From [Clostridium] scindens ATCC 35704 (GTDB lineage Bacteria > Bacillota > Clostridia > Lachnospirales > Lachnospiraceae), in assembly GCF_004295125.1 (NCBI RefSeq), contig NZ_CP036170.1, forward strand, positions 1,731,501 to 1,795,500: a DNA stretch of 64,000 nucleotides, read 5' to 3'. Under the pieces are notes generated by a model. That model did no database searches, had not been told where the DNA came from, and saw only the letters and a program-made list of their open reading frames with translations. Within the stretch, counting starts at the first letter, position 1. The number at the start of each line of letters is the position of its first letter. Shown piece by piece: positions 9,108 to 17,126 of the stretch. Made by a program: the position numbers and the translations under genes.

Positions 9108-9136
9108 TTGACTTTGTTGTATGAAATGAGTATAAT
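9108..9136 (+). promoter_or_regulatory. Sigma-A promoter of the toxin-antitoxin operon
   Basis: TTGACT (9108-9113), a 17-bp spacer and TATAAT (9131-9136): an almost consensus promoter 43 nt before the antitoxin start. Confidence 0.85.
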
Positions 9137-9178
9137 ATGGTTAGAATATTACTACCACTAATTCAAGGAGGTGTCGTT

Positions 9179-9466
9179 ATGAATATTCGTCCATCCGCAG
9201 CAATCAGACAGAATTACAACGAGATTGCCGATATGTGCAGAAAAACCGCAGAGCCGATTTTCCTTACCAAGAATGGCGAGGGAGATTTGGTTGTTATGGA
9301 TATTGAAACCTATAACCGCAGGGAAAAGATGTTAAAACTCCGTGAGGAATTGCTTGCGGTTGAGGAGGACAGGATGCACGGCAGCACGGGATATTCTGTC
9401 GGGGAAGTCGCTGCCATGATGCGTAGTGCAATCAAGGAGGCGGCAGGCCATGGAAAAACAGAATAG
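9179..9466 (+). CDS. Phd/YefM-family antitoxin
   Basis: 95 aa from the ATG at 9179, chosen because AAGGAGG stands just before it; a frame 42 nt longer starts on top of the promoter. The N-terminus (MNIRPSAAIRQNYNEIADMC, then EPIFLTKNGEGDLVVMDIETY) is the classical Phd/YefM DNA-binding domain. The charged C-terminal tail is the part that would wrap the toxin. The gene overlaps the toxin gene by 17 nt, the usual antitoxin-first order, and the protein should repress its own promoter. Confidence 0.9.
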   Translation: MNIRPSAAIRQNYNEIADMCRKTAEPIFLTKNGEGDLVVMDIETYNRREKMLKLREELLAVEEDRMHGSTGYSVGEVAAMMRSAIKEAAGHGKTE

Positions 9467-9767
9467 GTATCGTGTTATCGTGTCAGAACGGGCGACACAG
9501 ATGCTTGTTTCTCATGCTGCATTTCTGGCGCAAGTCAGTCCAGAAGAGGCAGAAAGGCTGACGGCAGAATTTGAAAAGACAGCAAATTCACTAGAAACCA
9601 TGCCGCAGAGATGTCCGTGGCTCACAGGGGAATATATCCCAAGAAACGCCTATCGCTTTATCCTGTTTGAGAAACGGTATATGATAATCTTCCAAATCGT
9701 AGATGATATTGTCTATGCGGATTATGTAGTGGATTGCAGGCAGGATTACAGTTGGCTCATACGGTAA
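9450..9767 (+). CDS. RelE/ParE-superfamily toxin
   Basis: 105 aa from the ATG at 9450, inside the antitoxin gene. The pattern YRVIVSERATQMLVSHAAFLAQ, then SLETMPQRCPWL, RFILFEKRYMIIFQIVDDIVYADYVVDCRQDY matches the ParE/RelE fold of two helices and an antiparallel sheet. The ending (VVDCRQDYSWL) resembles ParE-like proteins with a DxRxD/Y tail. Whether it cleaves mRNA on ribosomes or inhibits gyrase cannot be told from the sequence. A terminator follows 20 nt later. Confidence 0.88.
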   Translation: MEKQNRYRVIVSERATQMLVSHAAFLAQVSPEEAERLTAEFEKTANSLETMPQRCPWLTGEYIPRNAYRFILFEKRYMIIFQIVDDIVYADYVVDCRQDYSWLIR

Positions 9768-9787
9768 CAACAGAATAACCAGAACGG

Positions 9788-9818
9788 AAATCGTCACTTA
9801 AAACAGGTGGCGATTTTT
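9788..9818 (+). terminator. Terminator of the toxin-antitoxin operon
   Basis: AAATCGTCAC (9788-9797) pairs with GTGGCGATTT (9807-9816), ten base pairs with one G-T, followed by further T residues. Confidence 0.8.
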
Positions 9819-9856
9819 CTTATAGGAAATTCCGATTTTAAGGAATAGAAAAAAAG

Positions 9857-9896
9857 GACAAGAGTTTACCGAATATATGTTAGATAAACTCTTGTC
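9857..9896. repeat. Perfect 12-bp inverted repeat
   Basis: GACAAGAGTTTA (9857-9868) and TAAACTCTTGTC (9885-9896) with a 16-nt loop. It has no T-run and no clear gene partner. It may mark the end of a lost mobile element or be an operator. Confidence 0.5.
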
Positions 9897-9922
9897 TGGG
9901 TATGACGATGAGACGACACGGC

Positions 9923-9991
9923 TTAGAAGATATAAAAACCTTCCACGCCAGCCTCGTCATCAAATAAGTCGTCTTCATTTAAGAAATAATC
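9923..9991 (-). pseudogene. C-terminal relic of a small acidic protein
   Basis: Read on the minus strand, the last 22 codons are DYFLNEDDLF followed by DDEAGVEGFYIF and a stop. This closely matches the end of the small protein encoded at 61729-61923 (DYFLHEF ... GEEGFYIF). No start or N-terminal half is recognisable upstream. Function unknown; a matching short C-terminus at two places 52 kb apart suggests a mobile gene or element passenger. Confidence 0.5.
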
Positions 9992-10168
9992 CTGTGCACT
10001 TGTATTGCCAATGCCTGTTATATCCTGGATTGTACTTATTTGTATGGATAGAAACAGAAGCACTATTATACGAATGTTTTTAAGAGTTATCAAACAAATT
10101 AAATTAATGGATTTTTAAAAAATTGAAAGAATATTCTAAATATTATATACTTTTATTGCAAATTATTG

Positions 10169-10255
10169 TATAATATCTCATATATTAAAATGAGGGGCGT
10201 GATATGTATGGCAAAATAGAACTGGAAGAACTGGAATGTGATAAGAAACTATAAA
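10169..10255 (+). other. -10 box and 16-codon mini-ORF ahead of the ABC exporter
   Basis: A TATAAT (10169-10174) is followed by GAGGGG and an ATG at 10204. It opens a 16-codon frame (MYGKIELEELECDKKL, stop at 10252-10254). The peptide is acidic with one Cys. It could be a leader peptide for the exporter or the remains of a peptide precursor, since a decayed radical-SAM maturase lies downstream of the exporter. No function can be assigned. Confidence 0.35.
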
Positions 10256-10303
10256 CTTACTAAGTCTTTCATTTAAACCCGATATTGGAAGAAAGGCGTG
10301 CAT

Positions 10304-12847
10304 ATGCGTAAGAAAGTATTTAGAATTTTATGTATCATTTTTTCGGCAGGGGTTTTTATGTCTGTTTTTTATCCGTGGACGGTGCTGAATGGTGAAAGCT
10401 ATACTATTATAGAGTTCTATAAACAAGCAGTTTTTGACAAACAATTATATACCATGGCAGATATGGGAGGAAGCGTTTATCTTCTTCTGATATTTTTGAT
10501 TTTTCCTATGGTGGTAGGGATTCTTTCTGGAGTCAAAGCAGTATTGCTGGTATTCAGGAAAAATTACTATTTGTTGGGAGAAATCATTAATATATCAGAA
10601 TTGATCAGCGTTGCCGCCTTTTTTGCATTTCAAGGATATGAATTGTTAACAGCTCCTTTTTTTCAAGCAATTTTTGTATTTCTTGAATTTATGATGGAAT
10701 GCTATTTGTCGGATGTTGATCGTTTTACTAATGAATGGGAAATTCATAAGATTAAAAATCGGACGGAAAAAGAAGAGAGGAAACAGAGACTTGCATTTCC
10801 CGGGAATTATGATAGAAGGTTACGAAAAATTATTCGAAAAGATGCATTACATCCTTCGAAGGCGGTTGTTTTAGTATGCATCGGTAATGGAATCCTTCTC
10901 GGGTCAGCATTTGCTTTATTTGCAGTGAAAGAACAATTTCAGAAAAACTATAGCGCAAAGGCTGTTCTTCCTACGGAGGGGCTAAATGGAATTTTGACCA
11001 ATGGACTTCTGGTTATTACTATTTTTTATATCTTTTTTGCAATAGCAGCATTTTTTAATTATGTCCATAATCATCAAGAAAGAAGAAATTTGTTCTGGAC
11101 TTTGGGAAGTAGAGAAAGACTTAATAGTATTGCATGGAAAATGGAATATGAGTTTATGATTGTATTGTCAATGATTCCGGGCTATATCATTGGTGTAGGA
11201 ATTTACAATCTATTAAGGGTGATGTTGAAAAAGGAACTTGGTGTATTGATAGATGGAAGGACTCAACTTCAGCTTTACTTTTTATCAGGATTATTATATC
11301 TGTGTTTATCGGGAGTAATTATTTGGCTTTCATCAATTTTGTTGCGAAAGGAATTGCGGGGAGAAAAAAGAAATATCAGGAAACTTTCGACTCCTACGAA
11401 AGGTGTTGCTGTAATTACGGTTATGCTATCGTTAGGCTATCTGGTCTTTTCTATCGGAAGATATATGCAGAGAAGAAATGGGGAAAGTTTAAACATCTTT
11501 GTGTATGGTATTATATTAGGTGGTATATGCGTTTTATGTTCCATTCGACTTTTGGAGAGTTTGAATAGAAGAGGAAAAGCGCAAAACTTTCAAGTACTTT
11601 TAGATAAAATTCCTATGCAAAGCGGTTTTTTTAAAGAAGCAGGCCTTCAATCTGTGGTTTTTGCTTTCCATTTTATTTTCTTAGGATTTTTGTCTGTAAC
11701 TATGGCCGGAAAACTTTCAGCACCTTCACCGGACACATTGTTTCCGCATGAGTATGTTTGTATGGCGTATCCAGAAGATGAAGAATTATTCACAGAATTG
11801 AGAGATAAAAATCTGGCAGATGTAAAGTCATATCCGATGATCAGGGTTACATCCGTACAGGGAAATCCTACGGATTGGATCGATATTGCTAATAACTATT
11901 ATCGTAAAATTATCTGGCCTCAGGGACAGCATATAGGAATCTCCAGAAGTACTTATGAAAGCTTATGTACAGATGAAAAAAAGAATATATCCAACTTCAC
12001 ATTGTCTGAAGATGAAATTTATGTAGTTTATCAGGAAGATTGTTCTGTAAAGGCCCATCCTTTGGAGTGGTATATGAATAGAAGGACACCTTTTATCAAA
12101 GAAGGGCAGCCGCTTCGTTGGTATAATCCTTTTGCTAGAGAAAATTATTATCCGCCAAGAAAAGTGATTGGGCAGGAGAGAAAAGTTTTAACGGGAGTAT
12201 TTGAAAGAGGAATCCAAGAACATATTGTTGTATTTTCAGACGATTACTTTAATCAGCTGCATGATGTGGACGGGCCATCCGTTTTGTACTTCGTTGATTG
12301 TCTAGAGAAAAACAAAAAAGAAGTAGAGAAAGTACTTTCTGTTTTTGCATCTAGGCATATGGAAGATTCCTCATGGGATCGTTTAATTCAACCTTATTAC
12401 AGCAAAACAGAAAAGATTACAGATATGGAAGCAGAGAGGAAATTAGAACAAATATCAACTTCGATAGAGATGTTATTATCAGTTTTTTGTGTATTTATTT
12501 TCTGTTTTATAAAAATAGAATTTGAACAGGAAGAGAAACAAAAGAGATTTCAGACATTATTTTGTCTCGGAATGCATAAAAAACAAGTCAAACACAGTCT
12601 ATGGAGAGAAATTTGTCGGTTTATATCGCTGCCATTGATTTTTGCATATACTCTTGCAACTGTAGTTGTAACTTTTATATGGAAAATGCGATTTGTAACG
12701 GGAGCAGAAAGTAGAAAACTCTGGATGACTCTTATTATTATTTGGACAATATATCTTTTGTTGCAAATGCTGTTAACTTTCGTATTGTACCGGTATCAAT
12801 TAAATAATTTGAATCTGAAAAATGGCGTGAGGGGGAGAAGAAGATGA
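10304..12847 (+). CDS. FtsX-like ABC transporter permease
   Basis: About 847 aa. I use the ATG at 10304 (MRKKVFRIL), which has GAAAGG at good distance; a GTG two codons earlier is possible. The first helix is at residues 5-25. Multi-helix FtsX-type blocks lie in the first half (around 45-125, 195-370) and at the C-terminus (around 725-840), with a large extracellular region at about 450-710. It overlaps the ATPase gene by an ATGA junction. Unlike the exporter at 2.3 kb, no two-component system is adjacent. A role in export of, or immunity to, a peptide is plausible given the following maturase relic. Confidence 0.85.
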   Translation: MRKKVFRILCIIFSAGVFMSVFYPWTVLNGESYTIIEFYKQAVFDKQLYTMADMGGSVYLLLIFLIFPMVVGILSGVKAVLLVFRKNYYLLGEIINISELISVAAFFAFQGYELLTAPFFQAIFVFLEFMMECYLSDVDRFTNEWEIHKIKNRTEKEERKQRLAFPGNYDRRLRKIIRKDALHPSKAVVLVCIGNGILLGSAFALFAVKEQFQKNYSAKAVLPTEGLNGILTNGLLVITIFYIFFAIAAFFNYVHNHQERRNLFWTLGSRERLNSIAWKMEYEFMIVLSMIPGYIIGVGIYNLLRVMLKKELGVLIDGRTQLQLYFLSGLLYLCLSGVIIWLSSILLRKELRGEKRNIRKLSTPTKGVAVITVMLSLGYLVFSIGRYMQRRNGESLNIFVYGIILGGICVLCSIRLLESLNRRGKAQNFQVLLDKIPMQSGFFKEAGLQSVVFAFHFIFLGFLSVTMAGKLSAPSPDTLFPHEYVCMAYPEDEELFTELRDKNLADVKSYPMIRVTSVQGNPTDWIDIANNYYRKIIWPQGQHIGISRSTYESLCTDEKKNISNFTLSEDEIYVVYQEDCSVKAHPLEWYMNRRTPFIKEGQPLRWYNPFARENYYPPRKVIGQERKVLTGVFERGIQEHIVVFSDDYFNQLHDVDGPSVLYFVDCLEKNKKEVEKVLSVFASRHMEDSSWDRLIQPYYSKTEKITDMEAERKLEQISTSIEMLLSVFCVFIFCFIKIEFEQEEKQKRFQTLFCLGMHKKQVKHSLWREICRFISLPLIFAYTLATVVVTFIWKMRFVTGAESRKLWMTLIIIWTIYLLLQMLLTFVLYRYQLNNLNLKNGVRGRRR

Positions 12848-13521
12848 AGATTGAATTGAAAGACATCAAAAAATCATATCAAATTCCCGGACAAGATGAA
12901 TTTAAAGTATTGAAAGGAATCAATTTTTTAATTTCTCAGGGAGAATATATTTCAATTATCGGACGCTCTGGTTGCGGAAAAACTACTTTATTAAAAATAG
13001 TTGGTTTATTGGACATACCAACCGAAGGAGATGTAATTATTGATGGCGTAAAAGAAAAAGAATTGTGGAATGATGAATTGGCAGATCTTCGTAGAAGAAA
13101 ACTTGGATTTATATTTCAAGACTATTTTCTTTTGGAACATCTCACGGTACTTGATAATATGATTTTGCCAGCTCTTTTGGATAAGGCAGAGGAGAAAAAG
13201 TCATTAGAGCGTGCGGAAGAATTAGCAAATTATTTACAGATTGACAATAGGCTATTGCTTAAATACCCTAAAGAACTTTCAGGTGGCGAGAAGCAAAGGG
13301 TCGCAATTGCAAGGGCGCTGTTTAATGATCCGGATATCCTTTTGGCGGATGAGCCCTCAGGGAATCTGGACGAACAGTCTAAGAAAAATGTAGAAAAAAT
13401 ATTTAAAGATCTCCATGAAAATATAAATAAGTCAATTCTTTTAGTGACACATGATTTGGAATTTGCCAAGTGGAGTGAAAAATGTTATCAGTTACAAAAC
13501 GGGGTGTTGGTTAAAGGATAA
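12844..13521 (+). CDS. ABC transporter ATP-binding protein
   Basis: 225 aa. Walker A GRSGCGKTT, Q-loop IFQDYFLLE, signature LSGGEKQRVAIARAL, Walker B ILLADEPSGNLDE and H-loop LVTHD are intact, so the ATPase should be functional. Start codon overlaps the permease stop (ATGA), and the maturase relic begins 23 nt after its stop, so exporter and maturase formed one operon. Substrate unknown. Confidence 0.93.
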   Translation: MKIELKDIKKSYQIPGQDEFKVLKGINFLISQGEYISIIGRSGCGKTTLLKIVGLLDIPTEGDVIIDGVKEKELWNDELADLRRRKLGFIFQDYFLLEHLTVLDNMILPALLDKAEEKKSLERAEELANYLQIDNRLLLKYPKELSGGEKQRVAIARALFNDPDILLADEPSGNLDEQSKKNVEKIFKDLHENINKSILLVTHDLEFAKWSEKCYQLQNGVLVKG

Positions 13522-13543
13522 ATATAAATAAGGAGATAAGAAT

Positions 13544-14275
13544 GTGATAGAAAAGCCATTTATTCACTTGTTTAAAACTACAAAAGGTCAATATTGTTAT
13601 GATGTTAATAAAGATGAAATCATACAATTGCCAGATGATGTTTATATGTATTTAGCTGGGAAAGGAGAAAAAACAGATTATGTAAAAACTTATATAGAAC
13701 AGTTGTACGAAAGGGGCTATTTAAAGTCAAAACGAGTTATAACAACTAAACATCCTGCAACCGATTACTTGTCTTATTATTATGACACAAAATTAAATTT
13801 CTTAATTTTACAAGTAACACAAAATTGTAATTTGAGATGTGAATATTGCGTGTATTCCGGAAATTATCGAACACGGTCTCACAACAATAAAAGGATGTCA
13901 TTGATTTAGCTCAAAAAGGAATAGATTTTTTGTATCAACATTCTAGAGAAAGTACAAGAATTATAATTGGATTTTATGGAGGCGAACCTTTATTAAAATT
14001 TGATTTAATCAAAAAATGTGCTTTTTATATAGAAAAATTGTTTTATGGGGAAAAAAGTAATATTTACAATTACAACAAACGCAACATTATTAAAAGAGTC
14101 TATTGTAGAATTTTTTGTAGAAAAAATTAATGGAGAATTTAAGATATAAGAAAACATTATTGTCAATTTTATAAAAATAATATTAGTTTTAATACAAGTA
14201 TGAAAAAGAATTTTTTGATTGGTTGATAGAAAATTATGATTGTGCTACACTAAATTCAAGCAGATATTTTTTTTG
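13544..14275 (+). pseudogene. Decayed radical-SAM peptide maturase
   Basis: The first frame (13544-13909) opens with FIHLFKTTKGQYCYDVNKDEI and reaches the radical-SAM motif CNLRCEYC (CxxxCxxC, around residue 104). Reading then shifts frame near 13893 (DVIDLAQKGIDF, GFYGGEPLLKF) and again near 14055 (IFTITTNATLLKES). It fades after 14130, with a last recognisable piece ending near 14275. N-terminus and GGEP motif resemble maturases of Cys-rich ranthipeptide-type peptides. At least two frameshifts and loss of the C-terminal SPASM part make it non-functional. The partner precursor is not identifiable, except perhaps the mini-ORF at 10204. Confidence 0.75.
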
Positions 14276-14333
14276 AAAAAAGAAAGAAGTGATTAAGATG
14301 TGCATAAATGAAAAAAGGAAAAATGATGTTTTC

Positions 14334-14405
14334 CTCCATGCAAAGCCAGTAGATTGCGACATTTGCATGGAGTAATCATAGTCGCAGAATAGAAATGCTG
14401 GCTTT
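14334..14405 (+). promoter_or_regulatory. Pseudoknot-like leader RNA upstream of the CD3324-like gene
   Basis: Stem 1 CTCCATGCAAA/TTTGCATGGAG (14334-14344/14362-14372, 11 bp) has a 17-nt loop. Part of the loop, TGCGAC (14355-14360), pairs with downstream GTCGCA (14381-14386), giving a pseudoknot. An alternative 8-bp helix AAAGCCAG/CTGGCTTT (14342-14349/14398-14405) would compete with stem 1. Mutually exclusive helices just ahead of a ribosome binding site are the hallmark of a switch. I do not recognise a known riboswitch class. Confidence 0.45.
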
Positions 14406-14440
14406 GCTACTTGACTATCACATCAAGGAGGAAAGTCCGC

Positions 14441-14704
14441 ATGAAGTATTTTAATGCAAAACTGATTCTTCCAGACGCATTGGTAAAAGAATTACAGAAT
14501 TATGTTCAAGGTGGATATATCTATGTTCCTATCGAACAGGAGCAGCAAAAGCGTTGGGGAGAAGTTTCCGGCTATCGGCAAGAATTGGAACAACGGAATG
14601 AGCAAATAAAAAGAGAGTATCAGAATGGCATTTCTATGGAATGCCTGTCTGAAAAATATGGTTTATCTTTCTATGCTGTTCGGAAAATTATATATCAGAA
14701 ATAA
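14441..14704 (+). CDS. CD3324-like small DNA-binding protein (Mor-type HTH)
   Basis: 87 aa from the ATG at 14441, preceded by AAGGAGG. The N-terminus (MKYFNAKLILPDALVKELQNYVQGGYIYVP) and the C-terminal helix-turn-helix (EYQNGISMECLSEKYGLSFYAVRKIIYQK) match small clostridial proteins related to the Mor transcription activator family. These are common in accessory regions. Regulatory target unknown. A terminator follows immediately and a structured leader precedes it. Confidence 0.75.
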   Translation: MKYFNAKLILPDALVKELQNYVQGGYIYVPIEQEQQKRWGEVSGYRQELEQRNEQIKREYQNGISMECLSEKYGLSFYAVRKIIYQK

Positions 14705-14708
14705 CCGT

Positions 14709-14738
14709 AAGGGGCTGTGTTTTACAGCCTCTTATTTT
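14709..14738 (+). terminator. Terminator of the CD3324-like gene
   Basis: AAGGGGCTGT (14709-14718) pairs with ACAGCCTCTT (14724-14733) with one G-T pair, then ATTTTAT. Confidence 0.75.
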
Positions 14739-14836
14739 ATACAGATTGGTTTGTACTGTATGGTGTATAGAATCTCTACCATAATGGCGATAAAATAAAA
14801 GAAAGACATAAGATAGTTTTATGAAAGGTGAATGTT

Positions 14837-15592
14837 ATGTGTACTAGATTTGTTTATCGTGGAGATGATATGATTACAGGGTTCAATCTTGATATTGACC
14901 TCTCTGTATGGAAACATAAAGTGATTGAAGAAAAGGAGCGTTTCTATATCGGAATTTTGCGACCAGATGGAACGTATCATTCTTATCATGGAGTTAATAA
15001 AAATGGAAATGTTGGGACGTTATTATATGTACATGGAAACCCTGCCGGAGCATATCAAGACTGCCCAAACTGTATGACGATTGCAGATTTGACGGAGCAG
15101 TTTATCAAAGCACAGATTTCTTTTGATGAAGTGCTTCAAATTTTAAAGTCAAAGAGGATTACCTATGCGCCGGACGCTACTATGCAGGCGATGTTATCAG
15201 ATGTTTATGGACGCGTGTTGATAATCGAGCCGGGGATTGGATATTGGGAAGAACATAAAAGATATTCCTTAATAACGAATTACTCTTTGATGAATCCGGA
15301 AAGTACAAAAAATTTTATTGTGCAGGGCGATAACCGATACGAAAGAGCTTTGCAATTATTAGACAGCTATAAAAATGATTTTTCAATCTCTGACGCATTT
15401 GCATTGCTTCATACTGTTCGGCAAGAGGGTGAATGGGCTACTAGAGTTTCATTTGTTTACTCTGTGAAAGAACAGGCAGTATGGTATGCAGAGAATAACC
15501 ACTTTGAACATATTACAAAGTTTGTGTTTCCGTCAGAGCAGCAGGAAAGGAGTAGTCATGCAGCAGAAAATCTATCCTCGTTCAAAGGATAA
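14837..15592 (+). CDS. Ntn-hydrolase of the choloylglycine hydrolase / linear amide hydrolase type
   Basis: 251 aa. I start at the ATG at 14837 and not the GTG at 14828, because it places Cys at position 2 (MCTRFVYRG). In this superfamily Met removal exposes Cys as N-terminal nucleophile, as in bile-salt hydrolases and penicillin V acylases. Other family-like points are GFNLDID near residue 16, YVHGNPAGAY near 70 and the Arg-containing RVSFVYSVKEQAVWYAEN strip near the end. Substrate cannot be told: bile salts, acyl-homoserine lactones or beta-lactam side chains are all cleaved by relatives. It overlaps the acetyltransferase gene by 35 nt. Confidence 0.78.
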   Translation: MCTRFVYRGDDMITGFNLDIDLSVWKHKVIEEKERFYIGILRPDGTYHSYHGVNKNGNVGTLLYVHGNPAGAYQDCPNCMTIADLTEQFIKAQISFDEVLQILKSKRITYAPDATMQAMLSDVYGRVLIIEPGIGYWEEHKRYSLITNYSLMNPESTKNFIVQGDNRYERALQLLDSYKNDFSISDAFALLHTVRQEGEWATRVSFVYSVKEQAVWYAENNHFEHITKFVFPSEQQERSSHAAENLSSFKG

Positions 15593-16178
15593 AGAAACGG
15601 TTTATCTGCAAAATGTTATTACCAATCCTAATATCATAGTTGGAGATTATACGATATATAACGATTTTGTCAGAGAACCAAGAGATTTTGAAAAGAACAA
15701 TGTTTTGTACCAATATCCAGTTAATAAAGATAAACTGATAATCGGAAAATTTTGTTCCATAGCATGCGGAGCAAAATTTATTTTCAATAGCGCAAATCAT
15801 ACGTTATCTTCCTTGTCAACCTACCCATTTCCTATCTTTTTTGAAGAATGGGGATTAGATGTAAGGAATATTACGAAAGCATGGGATAACAAGGGGAATA
15901 TTGTTATTGGGAATGATGTTTGGATTGGTTATGAAGCGGTCATTTTATCAGGCGTTACGATTGGTGACGGTGCAATTATTGGAACGCGTGCAGTTGTTAC
16001 GAAAGATGTTCCACCTTATACAATCGTTGGCGGTGTACCTGCACAGACGATAAGAAAGCGCTTTTCACAAGATACGATTGACACTTTGTTAAAAATAAAA
16101 TGGTGGGATTGGTCTAAGGAGCGTATTACGCAACATATATCCGAGATACAGTCGGGAAATATTGAACATCTGATATGA
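15558..16178 (+). CDS. Vat/CatB-type xenobiotic acetyltransferase (left-handed beta-helix)
   Basis: 206 aa from the ATG at 15558 (MQQKIYPRS, AGGAAAGGAG upstream). The protein has the hexapeptide-repeat coil (IGKFCSIACGAKFIF, IVIGNDVWIGYEAVILSGVTIGDGAII), the catalytic-His region NSANHTLSSLSTYPF and WDNKGN, and the Vat-type C-terminus WWDWSKERI. Relatives acetylate streptogramin A or chloramphenicol with acetyl-CoA. True resistance is not certain, as many Vat-like proteins in clostridia are untested. Translation is coupled to the overlapping amidohydrolase gene, so both may act on the same class of xenobiotic. Confidence 0.85.
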   Translation: MQQKIYPRSKDKETVYLQNVITNPNIIVGDYTIYNDFVREPRDFEKNNVLYQYPVNKDKLIIGKFCSIACGAKFIFNSANHTLSSLSTYPFPIFFEEWGLDVRNITKAWDNKGNIVIGNDVWIGYEAVILSGVTIGDGAIIGTRAVVTKDVPPYTIVGGVPAQTIRKRFSQDTIDTLLKIKWWDWSKERITQHISEIQSGNIEHLI

Positions 16179-16187
16179 ATTGCCGGA

Positions 16188-16273
16188 CGACGGCAAAAGA
16201 AAAAAGCCGTCGTACAGCAGATATTTTCATGCGTCTATGAAGCGGTGGCTTTGATTTTCAGAGCCGCCGCTTC
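16188..16273 (+). terminator. Two successive hairpins after the acetyltransferase gene
   Basis: First CGACGGC/GCCGTCG (16188-16194/16206-16212). Then GAAGCGGTGGCT/AGCCGCCGCTTC (16239-16250/16262-16273), 12 pairs with one G-T, followed by TTTG. The second is the more likely terminator. Confidence 0.6.
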
Positions 16274-16516
16274 TTTGCGTTTACTCATTATATTCTGAAA
16301 AACTACGGCGGTATTGAGGAAGTGCTGTCGTACCCGTTTTTTTGCTTACATGGTGCTCTTAATTTATCAAAAAACTGTATCTCGCAACAGACTAAGTATG
16401 CCTAGCAAATCATTTAGTGTGTGTTTGTATCGAATAATCTTCAAATACCCATGAGTTTTTCTATTGTATAGGTATTTGTTGCAATAATCCTTACTGGGAA
16501 GAAAGGGGGTGAAACA
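16274..16516. other. Conjugative-element leader region without a complete gene
   Basis: A short open stretch around 16290-16400 (YILKNYGGIEEVLSYPFF) looks like the tail of a decayed gene, source unknown. CAAATACC (16442-16449) and GGTATTTG (16471-16478) form an inverted repeat flanking a TATA-like box, a possible operator for the sigma factor gene. GAAAGGGGG precedes its ATG. Confidence 0.35.
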
Positions 16517-16969
16517 ATGAACGATTCAGAGCAATACAAAGAGCATATCGAGTACACTTTTGCAGCCTTTTGTAAAGTTGTTCTCCGCAATGCTTCCCTG
16601 TCTGCTTATCGGGATATTGCCAGGCGTCAGAAACGGGAAATATCCCTTGATTATCTCATGGAGGGAAGGTATTACAATCCGTCTACAACAGACAGCTATT
16701 TTGCGAAGCAAACAAGTTCGATGGAATTGATTGTGTGCGGCGAGAGAATCGTAATAGAAAATGAACGATTGGCAAAAGTATTTTCCGGTTTACCCAAGCT
16801 GCGGCAGGAAGTTTTGGTACTGTATTTTTTCTTTGGATATACGGATAAGAAAATCGGAGAAATGTATGGGAAAAGCCGCACGACAGTAAACTACTGGAAA
16901 ATTGCAGCACTTAAATATCTAAGAAAAGAAATGGAGTGTAAATTACGGTTGAATGGGGATGTCGGTTAA
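16517..16969 (+). CDS. Sigma-70-like regulator of a conjugative element (Tn1549/Tn916 type)
   Basis: 150 aa. The C-terminal part (FSGLPKLRQEVLVLYFFFGYTDKKIGEMYGKSRTTVNYWKIAALKYLRKEM) is a sigma region 4-like helix-turn-helix. The N-terminal half (FAAFCKVVLRNASLSAYRDIARRQKREISLDYL) matches the small sigma-like proteins encoded in Tn916/Tn1549-family elements. No other transfer genes of that family are adjacent, so the element is a fragment here. The following IS1182 insertion may have cut it. Confidence 0.82.
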   Translation: MNDSEQYKEHIEYTFAAFCKVVLRNASLSAYRDIARRQKREISLDYLMEGRYYNPSTTDSYFAKQTSSMELIVCGERIVIENERLAKVFSGLPKLRQEVLVLYFFFGYTDKKIGEMYGKSRTTVNYWKIAALKYLRKEMECKLRLNGDVG

Positions 16970-16996
16970 TACCGATTTTTAAACTCTAAATCCTAA

Positions 16997-17068
16997 AATA
17001 AGAATCTCCCATAAAAATCAGTGTTTTTCATACTTGATATTCTGTGGGAGATTCTTATTGTTCTTTTT
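16997..17068. terminator. Long inverted repeat after the sigma factor gene
   Basis: AATAAGAATCTCCCA (16997-17011) is perfectly inverted at TGGGAGATTCTTATT (17045-17059), 15 bp with a 33-nt loop and a T-rich tail. It could terminate the sigma factor transcript or be the terminal structure of the IS1182 element. Confidence 0.55.
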
Positions 17069-17126
17069 CTGTATATATTTTAGGGCGCAAAACACCCATA
17101 ACTGCATTTTTGAACATGCACATTTT

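Noticed and set aside
9877-10083. 68-codon plus-strand frame starting MLDKLLSGYDDE
   Set aside because: No ribosome site; the opposite strand shows homology to the small acidic protein at 61.8 kb, so this frame is a shadow.
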